NCBI GenBank assembly: GCA_023447635.1
Contig: JAEXNA010000072.1
Location: 1 to 19,264 of the forward strand
Reading direction: 5' to 3'
Source of the DNA: Vulcanimicrobiota bacterium
GTDB taxonomy: Bacteria > Vulcanimicrobiota > Xenobia > Xenobiales > JADMJV01
Length of the DNA: 19,264 bases
The notes under the pieces were generated by a model. That model saw only the letters and a list, made by a program, of their open reading frames with translations, had not been told where the DNA came from and did no database searches. Below, piece after piece: positions 1 to 6,640 of the stretch. Position 1 is the stretch's first letter; each line of letters opens with the position of its first letter. A program made the translations under genes and the position numbers.

Positions 1-294
1 CCCTTCCACGGACCCGGCGCGGCCGAGGCGCTGGAGCGGTTTGCCGCGCCGGAACTGCGCCGTGGGGAGGGGGAGGAGAGCGTCGACCGTCGTCGGGCCG
101 ACGCCTACAGTTTGGGGATGCTGCTGCGCACCGCTCTGATCGAGCCGGAACCGCGCAGCAAAGCCGTGCCTCCGCCGCTGACCGAGCAACTGGCCAGCCT
201 GATCGAGGCGCTCATCCAGGAGGCGCCCGACCAGCGTCCCGACGACCTGGCCAGGCTGGCCCAACTGTTGCGCGCGCAAGCGTCATTGCGCTAA
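1..294 (+). CDS. Ser/Thr protein kinase, C-terminal fragment (5' end outside window)
   Basis: Reading frame 1 is open from the window edge to TAA at 292-294, giving 97 residues. It resembles the end of a Hanks-type (eukaryotic-like) kinase C-lobe. FAAPEL at visible residues 14-19 matches the APE motif of subdomain VIII. DAYSLGMLL at 34-42 matches the subdomain IX D-x-Y/W-S-L-G motif. APDQRP at 75-80 matches the conserved arginine of subdomain XI. Such kinases phosphorylate Ser/Thr on cytosolic or membrane-tethered targets. The ATP-binding and catalytic loops lie upstream and cannot be seen, so activity cannot be judged. The protein ends just after the kinase fold, so there is no C-terminal sensor domain. 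A pseudokinase is possible. The family call rests on three correctly ordered motifs. Confidence 0.7.
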   Translation, partial: PFHGPGAAEALERFAAPELRRGEGEESVDRRRADAYSLGMLLRTALIEPEPRSKAVPPPLTEQLASLIEALIQEAPDQRPDDLARLAQLLRAQASLR

Positions 295-337
295 GGGCTG
301 CAGGCTAATTTCGGCGCGGCGCCAGGCTCGGCGAGCT

Positions 338-1210
338 TTAGCTCTCCGCCTCTTCTTCGTCCTCGTCCTCGCCTTTCAGAATCGAAGCAAGGTCCGGGAT
401 CTCGACATCGTCAGGAGCCGCGCTGGTCAGCCCCGCGTACAGCGGGTCGGGCCAGGGGTCCAACCGCTCCCAGTTCTGCTCATGCTGCTCGACCAGGAAG
501 TTCTGCAGCGCCTGGACCTGGGAAGCCGAGAGCGACTGAAAGGCGCAGCCGTAGCCGAACGGGTCGCCCGGGTCGGCCTGCTGCTGGTGACGCACCAGGC
601 CGATGTAGGTGTCGCTGGGCAGGAAGCGATGATCGTGCAGATTCAGGGTGACCGTGGCGCCGGCGCGCACCGGTTGCAGCACCTGGAACTGGCATCCGCC
701 GGGGCCCAGGTCGGTGACCACGGCGCGCACGCTGGTTCCTACCAGATCCAGATCGGCCCGGATATGCGTGCGCACGCGATGCTGAGCGCGCTGCTCCTTG
801 AGGTTGTAGGACTGGAACCCCAGTTCGCTCATCTTGGCCTTGACCCAGGACCGCGCCAGCGCTTTGGGGTCCTTGAATTCGACCCCAAGAAACTGGGCTC
901 CGTCGGCCTGGCGAAGCTTCACCCACTTCACCACCGTCTCGGTGACCAGCACGTCGTGTTTGGGGATCGGTTGATGGTAGACCAGACGAACGGCGCCTTT
1001 CGGCTTGACCGGCATCGGATTGTCGCAGCGCAGGCGCAGCCCTCCGACGCTCATGTCGACGACTTCGGCCCGATAGCTCTGACGGCCGACCACCGCCTCG
1101 ACATCGATCGAGCAGGGGCGGCGGGCCCCCTTACGGCGCTGCTCGAAGCTGCGCTCGACTTCTACCGTGGGGGGGCCCCCCTTGAGCCCCGCGAACAGTT
1201 TCTTGAACAT
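338..1210 (-). CDS. Tandem PilZ-domain protein (probable c-di-GMP receptor)
   Basis: This is a 290-residue protein with two PilZ domains. The first has RxxxR at R26-R30 and DMSVGG at 52-57, the two canonical c-di-GMP-binding motifs. The second has RxxxR at R141-R145 and DLGPGG at 167-172, where glycine replaces the usual serine, so binding there may be weaker. The tail (281-290) is almost entirely Glu/Asp. There is no signal peptide or membrane segment, so it is probably cytosolic. PilZ proteins often act on pili or motility, which fits the pilin genes further along, but a direct link is inference. I chose the ATG at 1210 because GAAGGG lies six bases upstream. A GTG at 1243 would add 11 poorly supported residues. 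Codons near the start contain G7C6 (1169-1181), a self-complementary tract. The upstream DNA holds a fold-back element. Confidence 0.88.
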   Translation of the reverse strand: MFKKLFAGLKGGPPTVEVERSFEQRRKGARRPCSIDVEAVVGRQSYRAEVVDMSVGGLRLRCDNPMPVKPKGAVRLVYHQPIPKHDVLVTETVVKWVKLRQADGAQFLGVEFKDPKALARSWVKAKMSELGFQSYNLKEQRAQHRVRTHIRADLDLVGTSVRAVVTDLGPGGCQFQVLQPVRAGATVTLNLHDHRFLPSDTYIGLVRHQQQADPGDPFGYGCAFQSLSASQVQALQNFLVEQHEQNWERLDPWPDPLYAGLTSAAPDDVEIPDLASILKGEDEDEEEAES

Positions 1211-1266
1211 CGTTATCCCTTCGCCAGGCGAGGCAATTAACACTCCTATGACAGATCCCGGCTACT

Positions 1267-1429
1267 CTAGGCCTGGTTTTCGCACTTCTCGCGAGGCATG
1301 GCCTAATGAGGTGCCGTTATCGCTAGGAACGCCGAGCGCGGTGCACTATAGTGCATAAGCGAGGTGTGACAACGCGAGAATGGTGCCTCAATAGGCAAGG
1401 ACCGTGAGAAGTGCGAAATCCAGGTCTAG
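1267..1429. mobile_element. Fold-back / MITE-like element between divergent genes
   Basis: The segment is one imperfect palindrome of 163 bases centred near 1348. The outer arms (1267-1293 and 1403-1429) match as inverted repeats at 24 of 27 positions. Inner arms of about 23 bases (around 1301-1323 and 1374-1396) match at about 18. The centre (1342-1355) is a perfect 14-base palindrome. CTAG stands at both ends (1267-1270, 1426-1429), consistent with a 4-base target duplication around a 155-base element whose ends read RCCTGGWTTTCGCACTTCTC, although CTAG is itself palindromic. There is no ORF of useful size. A non-autonomous transposable element (MITE) is my preferred reading. A structured regulatory RNA or divergent operator region is the alternative. 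No transposase is present to assign a family. Confidence 0.6.
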
Positions 1430-1459
1430 GCTTACACTTTTGCTCAGGAGATCGCTCGG

Positions 1460-1810
1460 ATGGATGTCGGCGTCGTATACAACTCGGCCTTTGGCCGCAA
1501 AGTGGTAGGACGCGTGGAAGGCAACGCCCTCTACGGTTCGCAGTACGGCTACGACCAGATCGGACGGGTCGAGGACGGCATGGTCTACGACTCTCCTTTC
1601 GCCTACAAGCCGGTCGGGCGGGTAGAAGCCGACGGCAACGTCTACAACTCTCCCTACGGCTACCAGTCGGTGGGCCGGGTCGAAGGCGACGGCTGGATCT
1701 ACGACCGGGAGTTCCGCTGCGTCGGTCGGGTCGATGGGGGAGAGACCCCCGGGCGCGATGAGGTCGAACTTTCCGGAGCCGCCCTGAGACTGCTACTCAA
1801 GCCGCAGTGA
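1460..1810 (+). CDS. Small five-repeat tyrosine/glycine-rich protein (beta-flower-like)
   Basis: This 116-residue protein is built of five near-identical repeats of 18-19 residues, of the form xVYxSxFGYxxVGRVEGDG. The repeat tyrosines fall at 7, 25, 43, 62 and 81, and each repeat ends in G-R-V-(E/D). Short repeats of this kind, with a conserved GxV turn, are known in small bacterial proteins described as four- or five-fold beta-flowers. I expect a closed, toroidal beta structure, but this is recalled similarity, not a search. There is no signal peptide, membrane segment or catalytic motif, and the function is unknown. AGGAG lies nine bases before the ATG. Its TGA overlaps the GTG of the DNA glycosylase gene (GTGA), so the two are probably translated together. 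Confidence 0.8.
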   Translation: MDVGVVYNSAFGRKVVGRVEGNALYGSQYGYDQIGRVEDGMVYDSPFAYKPVGRVEADGNVYNSPYGYQSVGRVEGDGWIYDREFRCVGRVDGGETPGRDEVELSGAALRLLLKPQ

Positions 1811-2961
1811 CGCGAGAACTCTCCCTGGCCCAGTGCCGCCGCCTGCTGCTGCAGGCGCAGGCGCCCGACCAGAAGGGGCGCGGTCCCAACGCGCTTCTCG
1901 GACTGATCCGCCAACTGGGTTTCGTGCAGGTCGACAGCATCAACGCGCTGGAGCGAGCGCATCATCTGACGCTGCGTTCCCGTCTGTCCGGCTATCGTCC
2001 CGAGGCGCTGGAAAAGCTGCTGAGTCAGCGTCAGCTTTTCGAGCACTGGACCCACGACGCCAGTCTGATCCCGGCAGAGTTCCTGCCGTACTGGCGCTAC
2101 CGCTGTACCCTCTATGCGCCCCGGGTGCAAAGCCAGAAATGGTGGCAGGAGCGGCTGGGCGGCGACCCCGAGGCGCTGGTGGCGCGGGTGCTCGACGAAG
2201 TGCGCGAGCGCGGCCCGATGACCTCGGCCGATTTCGAGAGCGGTGTCCGCAGCGGCGCCTGGTGGGGCTGGAAGCCCGAGAAGGTAGGGTTAGAGTATCT
2301 CTGGCGTTCGGGCCGCCTGGCCATTTCGGGGCGTCGCGGCTTTGTGAAAGAGTATGATCTGATCGAGCGCGTCTTCCCCGGGCAGATGGCGCTGCCTCCC
2401 GTGAGCGCCGACGAGTATCACGACTGGGCGTTCGAGCAGGCTTTGCAGCGCCTGGGCTCGGCCACCGCTAAGGAACTGGCCGAGTTCTGGGGAGGGCTGA
2501 GCACAGCTCAGGCCCAGGCCTGGTGTGAGACGGCCTGCGCTGAGGGCCGGGCCGTGCCGGTCTGGTTGGAGGGGGCCGGCGCGGGAGTGGCGGCGCCCGA
2601 CTGGGAGGCCAGGCTAGAGCAGTTTCGACCCGGCCGCAAAGTGCGCATCCTGAACCCGTTCGACCCGGTGGTGCGAGACCGCAAGCGGCTGAAGCGACTG
2701 TTCGACTTCGACTACAGCTTCGAGGCGTACGTCCCCGCGCCCAAACGGGTCTACGGCTACTTCGTGCTTCCGGTGCTGGAAGGCGAGCGGTTCGTGGCCC
2801 GAGTCGACGCCAAGACTCACCGCCAGGAGGGTCGTTTAGAGGTCAAAGGGCTGTGGTGGGAAGACGGTGGGAAAGTCACCGAACGGCGCCGTCAGGCGAT
2901 GGACCAGGCCTTGGACGGACTGGCGGCCTGGTTGGGGGTGAGCCGTCGTGACCCGGTATGA
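1807..2961 (+). CDS. YcaQ/AlkZ-family DNA glycosylase (winged-helix, DUF1006)
   Basis: This 384-residue protein has the usual length and layout of the YcaQ/AlkZ family, monofunctional glycosylases that excise alkylated bases and unhook interstrand crosslinks. The hallmark segment is VQVDSINALERAHHLTLRSR at residues 40-59. It contains the Q-x-D catalytic motif (Q41, D43) typical of the YcaQ (AlkX) branch, whereas antibiotic-cluster AlkZ proteins carry Q-x-Q. The C-terminal part keeps the family's GRLEVKGLWWEDG-like end. The start is GTG at 1807, overlapping the stop of the upstream five-repeat gene. No in-frame ATG lies near. It acts on DNA in the cytosol and should protect against bifunctional alkylators. 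No toxin or biosynthetic genes are next to it, so a housekeeping role is likelier than self-resistance. Confidence 0.87.
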   Translation: MTRELSLAQCRRLLLQAQAPDQKGRGPNALLGLIRQLGFVQVDSINALERAHHLTLRSRLSGYRPEALEKLLSQRQLFEHWTHDASLIPAEFLPYWRYRCTLYAPRVQSQKWWQERLGGDPEALVARVLDEVRERGPMTSADFESGVRSGAWWGWKPEKVGLEYLWRSGRLAISGRRGFVKEYDLIERVFPGQMALPPVSADEYHDWAFEQALQRLGSATAKELAEFWGGLSTAQAQAWCETACAEGRAVPVWLEGAGAGVAAPDWEARLEQFRPGRKVRILNPFDPVVRDRKRLKRLFDFDYSFEAYVPAPKRVYGYFVLPVLEGERFVARVDAKTHRQEGRLEVKGLWWEDGGKVTERRRQAMDQALDGLAAWLGVSRRDPV

Positions 2962-3029
2962 ACCTTTCTTCAGCAAACGTTGAGGGAAAACCGAAAGGCA
3001 CCCGACACTCCGGCCGAGAATGACCTCGG

Positions 3030-5993
3030 GTGATAGCCAAAGCCCGCATCACTCCCCCCCGACTCCAGCCCGGACTGCTCGATCGTCCTCAGCTGGACGC
3101 TTTGGCCGATCGGCCGGTGGTGCTGCTGTCGGCGGGCGCCGGCTACGGAAAGAGCCAGCTGCTGGCCCGCTGGGCGCAGGGGCCCGAGACGGTCCTTTTC
3201 GGACTTTGCTCGCGGCTGGGAGAGACCGCCTCCTCGCTGCTCGAGCTCTTGTTCGCGGCGGCCGGGGTGCACGAGCGGTTTGTGCCGGAGAAGCCGTGGC
3301 AGCAGCAGACCGACCTGTTTTTAGAGCACCTTTTCGAGCAGCCCGAGGGGGTTCTGATCCTCGACGACCTGCATCACGTCGAAAGCGCCACCTCCGACAG
3401 CGAGGGCTGTCGTCTGCTGTTGAGCTACCTGCTGGACTATCGACCCGAGCACATCCGCTTCTTGTTCAGCGGGCGTAGCATCCCCGAACTCGCTGACCTG
3501 GAGTTTCGCCAGATGCGGGGCGAGCTGGCCGTGCTGAAGGGGGCTCAGCTGGCCCTGAACCCGGAGCAGTTGGAGCAGCTAGCCCCCGGCCAGGGGGAGC
3601 GGTTAGAGGAGCTGACTTCGGGCTGGCCGCTGGCCGCAGCCGTGCTGATGCGCTACCCGACCGAGCAGTGGGAGGCCCAGCGAGAGACCCTGGGCGAGAG
3701 CCTGCTGAAGATGGCGACGGCCGACCTGACGCCGCAGGCGGCCGAGGCGGTGGCGGTGCTGGGGCTGATGGGCTGGGCTTCGCCCAGCGAGATTTCCGAC
3801 CCCGCGATCTGGCAAGAGCTGACCCGGCTGGCTCAGCAGGGCGTGCTGGTTCACCCTCTGGATAAGGAGAGGGTGCAGCTGCACCCGATGTTCGCCGAGC
3901 AGTACCAGGCGGAGGCGGGCCAGCGGGTGCGCGACTTGGCCGTGGAGGGGCTGATCGCGTCCGGGCGGGTGTGGGAAGCGCTAGAGCTGACCCGCTCGCC
4001 GGAACTGCTGCGGGAGCGCCTGCTCGAGCACGGCGAGGGGCTGCTCGATGCCGGCCGCCACCATCTGCTGTCGTCCTTATTGGGCCGGGCCGCCGAGCAT
4101 CCCGTGCTGGGACGGCTGAGGGGAGAGGTCGAGTGGCGGCTGGGCGACCCGGCGTCGGCCATGCTCTCGTTTGCCGGGGCGGCCGCTCTGGCCCGAGAGT
4201 TGGGACACGGTCTGTGGGAGGCGCAGAGTTGGAGCGCCGCAGCCGGGCTGTATCTGGACGCCGTCTGCCCTCGCGAGGCGGCCGGTTACCTGCGTCGCGC
4301 TTATCGCGCGCTGGGTCCGGCCGAGCGACGTGAGAAGGCGCGCATCCTGGAACGGTTCGCCGAGAACGCGGTCAACGAAGGGAAGGGACGGCACGCCTCG
4401 CGCTATCGCCGTCTGGCCGCGCTGTGGGATACCGAGCGGGAAGAAGACCTGGTGGTCACGGCGCGAATCTTGATGCGCGCGGGCCGACTGGCCGAAGCGC
4501 GGGGCGGTCTGGAAGCCTCGCTCGAGCGCGGTCTGGCGGGCACGCAGAGCGAAGGGGTGCTCGACGGGCACCGCGATCCGCGCCTGGTGCTGGCCTATGT
4601 CCATTCGCTGGAAGGGCGCTTCGAGAAGGCGGAGGCGCTGGCCGAAGAGGCGCTCGAGCACGCTCGCAAGCTGGAGGATCGGCTCACCGAAGCGGTCGCC
4701 CTGGCCCGTCTGGCCCACGCCCGACTGGTCCGCGCCAAGGCTCTAGAGTCCGACGCCTTCACCGCCGACGACGAGGTGCTGAGCCTGTACGCCCAGGCCG
4801 ACGCCCTGATCCGCTCTCTGGGCGTCGAGCGTTTGCGGGCCGAGATGCTGATGGGCCAGGCGCTCTATCATACCTGGAGGGGCAACACGCCGCGGGCCTA
4901 CGAGGCCGCTCGAGAAGGGGTGACGCTGGCGCAGAAAAGCGGCGACGTCTGGATGCAGAGCTGGCTTGAACTGGTGCAGGCGGGAGGCGCGGCGGAAGGC
5001 GGCCACCCCGCCGCCGTCGACCTGTTGCGCTCGGTGCGCGAGTCGTTCCGGCGCTGTCGCGACCGCTTCGGCTACGCGGTAGCCGAGGTTTGGATGGCTC
5101 GGCTGGGGGTCGAAGAGCCGGCTCGTCAGCGTAAGGCGCTGGAAGAGTTCCCCTTTCTGTCCCAGCGGGCTAACCTGTTTGGGCCGGCCATCGGCAGCGT
5201 GGTCGTGCACGACGAGGCGGGGGAGGCAGTCCCGTCGACCCACCGCTTGCAGGTGTTCTGTCTGGGCAACCTGAGTTTGCTCAGCGACGGCGAACCGGTG
5301 CCGGCCAAGGCGTTCAAGCGCAAAAAAGCCAGAGAACTGTTCGCCCTGCTTCTGGCTGCGCCCGATAGCTTTTTTCATCGCGAGGACCTGGCCGCCAAGC
5401 TGTGGCCGCAGGCGGACCAGAAGGCCAGCCTGCGCGATTTTCGAGTGGCGCTGCACGCTCTTTCCGACGCTCTCGAACCAGAGCGCCCGAAGAACAGTCT
5501 GGCCTTCTGCATCGACCGCCAGGAAGAGCGCTACCGCTTGCTCTCGGACCGGATCGAACTGGACACCCAGCGCTTCGAAGACCTGCTGGGGAAGGCTCAG
5601 GATGTGGAGGGGTGGGAGCGCGCCCTGAAGCTGTATCGCGGCCCGTTCTGCGAAGACTACCCTTATCTCGACAGCCTGGGACCGGTGCGGGAGAAGTTTG
5701 ACCGTCTGTATTTGGACCTGGCAGAGAAGCTGGCCGAAGCTTACCTGCAGGACGACCAGGAGGGGAAGGCGGTCGAGTTGGCCCAGCGCATGCTGGGCCG
5801 CGACGCCACCTGGGAGCCAGCCTACCGCCTGCTGATGCGCGGCCAGTCGGCGCTGGGGCACGACCATCTGCTGCCCCGAACGTTCACGCTGTGCCTGGAG
5901 ACGCTGGAAGAAGAGCTGGGCGTCGAGCCCAGCGAAGAGACCTTCGAACTGGCCCGCGAACTGCTCGGCGACCAACTCGCCACGATCCTTTAG
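3030..5993 (+). CDS. MalT-like STAND ATPase regulator with C-terminal SARP/BTAD module
   Basis: This large regulator has 987 residues. The N-terminal NTPase follows the MalT pattern, with Walker A GAGYGKS at 36-42 and Walker B LILDDLH at 109-115, then a FLFSGRS sensor-like strand. Residues of about 300-720 are alpha-helical and Ala/Leu/Glu-rich, like the TPR-type repeats that hold the sensor in this class. Residues from about 740 (LQVFCLGNLSLL) form a winged-helix DNA-binding domain, and about 840-980 a BTAD domain. This is the SARP pair, placed at the C-terminus where MalT and LAL proteins carry a LuxR helix-turn-helix. It should bind ATP and an unknown ligand, oligomerise and activate transcription. 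GTG 3030 is the first possible start, since an in-frame TGA stands at 3021. A 5-bp hairpin (CCGAG/CTCGG) lies just before it, and no strong ribosome site is visible. Confidence 0.88.
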   Translation: MIAKARITPPRLQPGLLDRPQLDALADRPVVLLSAGAGYGKSQLLARWAQGPETVLFGLCSRLGETASSLLELLFAAAGVHERFVPEKPWQQQTDLFLEHLFEQPEGVLILDDLHHVESATSDSEGCRLLLSYLLDYRPEHIRFLFSGRSIPELADLEFRQMRGELAVLKGAQLALNPEQLEQLAPGQGERLEELTSGWPLAAAVLMRYPTEQWEAQRETLGESLLKMATADLTPQAAEAVAVLGLMGWASPSEISDPAIWQELTRLAQQGVLVHPLDKERVQLHPMFAEQYQAEAGQRVRDLAVEGLIASGRVWEALELTRSPELLRERLLEHGEGLLDAGRHHLLSSLLGRAAEHPVLGRLRGEVEWRLGDPASAMLSFAGAAALARELGHGLWEAQSWSAAAGLYLDAVCPREAAGYLRRAYRALGPAERREKARILERFAENAVNEGKGRHASRYRRLAALWDTEREEDLVVTARILMRAGRLAEARGGLEASLERGLAGTQSEGVLDGHRDPRLVLAYVHSLEGRFEKAEALAEEALEHARKLEDRLTEAVALARLAHARLVRAKALESDAFTADDEVLSLYAQADALIRSLGVERLRAEMLMGQALYHTWRGNTPRAYEAAREGVTLAQKSGDVWMQSWLELVQAGGAAEGGHPAAVDLLRSVRESFRRCRDRFGYAVAEVWMARLGVEEPARQRKALEEFPFLSQRANLFGPAIGSVVVHDEAGEAVPSTHRLQVFCLGNLSLLSDGEPVPAKAFKRKKARELFALLLAAPDSFFHREDLAAKLWPQADQKASLRDFRVALHALSDALEPERPKNSLAFCIDRQEERYRLLSDRIELDTQRFEDLLGKAQDVEGWERALKLYRGPFCEDYPYLDSLGPVREKFDRLYLDLAEKLAEAYLQDDQEGKAVELAQRMLGRDATWEPAYRLLMRGQSALGHDHLLPRTFTLCLETLEEELGVEPSEETFELARELLGDQLATIL

Positions 5994-6007
5994 CCCGCCG
6001 ACGCGAA

Positions 6008-6640
6008 GAAGCCCTCGATTCCGCGATGCGCGGAACGTTCCGCGGATCGGCGAATCGAGGGCTTCTCGGGGCACGCGGATTCCGCGATGCGCGGAACATT
6101 CCGCGGATCGGCGAATCGAGGGCTTCTCGGCACGCGGATTCCGCGATGCGCGGAACATTCCGCGGCTCGGCGAATCGAGGGCTTCTCTGGGCACGCGGAT
6201 TCCGCGATGCGCGGAACATTCCGCTGCTCGGCGAATCGAGGGCTTCTCTGGGCGCGCGGATTCGCCGATGCGCGGAACATTCCGCTGATCGGCGAATCGA
6301 GGGCTTCTCTGGGCGCGCGGATTCGCCGATGCGCGGAACATTCCGCGGATCGGTGAATCGAGGGCTTCTCGGGGCGGGCGGATTCGCCGATGCGCGGAAC
6401 ATTCCGCGGATCGGTGAATCGAGGGCTTCTCGGGGCGGGCGGATTCCGCGATGCGCGGAACATTCCGCGGATCGGCGAATCGAAGGCTTCTCAGGGCGCG
6501 CGGATTCCGCGATGCGCGGAACATTCCGCCGATCGGCGAATCGAAGGCTTCTCTGGGCGCGCGGATTCGCCCGTGCGCGGAACATTCCGCCGATCGGTGA
6601 ATCGAGGGCTTCTCTGGGGCGTGCGGATTCCGCGAGGCGG
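6008..6640. repeat. Tandem array of 61-base hairpin repeats (10 full copies plus partial)
   Basis: The 647 bases between two convergent stop codons contain no convincing gene and are almost wholly this array. Each unit has a 40-base imperfect palindrome (GATTC ... GAATC) and a 21-base spacer beginning GAGGGCTTCTC. Cores start at 6017, 6078, 6137, 6198, 6259, 6320, 6381, 6442, 6503 and 6564. The spacing is always 61 except one interval of 59, where GG is missing. A truncated eleventh core (6626-6640) abuts the ychF stop. The first copy has an inverted spacer on its left, making a 58-base hairpin (6008-6065) with 26 of 29 arm positions paired. In copies 5-7 the 19-base core arms are nearly perfect, allowing G-U pairs. 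Spacers are repeated too, so it is not CRISPR. It may serve as a bidirectional terminator or protein-binding array. Confidence 0.93.

Noticed and set aside
309..346. Terminator between the kinase and PilZ genes
   Set aside because: Only short GC-rich stems (GGCGC/GCGCC and GAGCT/AGCTC with a two-base loop) are present, with no T run on either strand.
1211..1243. Eleven-residue N-terminal extension of the PilZ protein from GTG 1243
   Set aside because: A well-placed GAAGGG precedes ATG 1210, and the extension encodes the ribosome site itself.
4743..6585. Long minus-strand ORFs with NVPRIAESARPEKPSI repeats
   Set aside because: They are read-throughs of the tandem hairpin array and, in one case, run antisense through the SARP regulator. 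No ribosome site or conserved fold is evident.
6008..6640. CRISPR array
   Set aside because: The sequences between the palindromic cores are copies of one another, not unique spacers, the 61-base period is continuous, and no cas genes are present.
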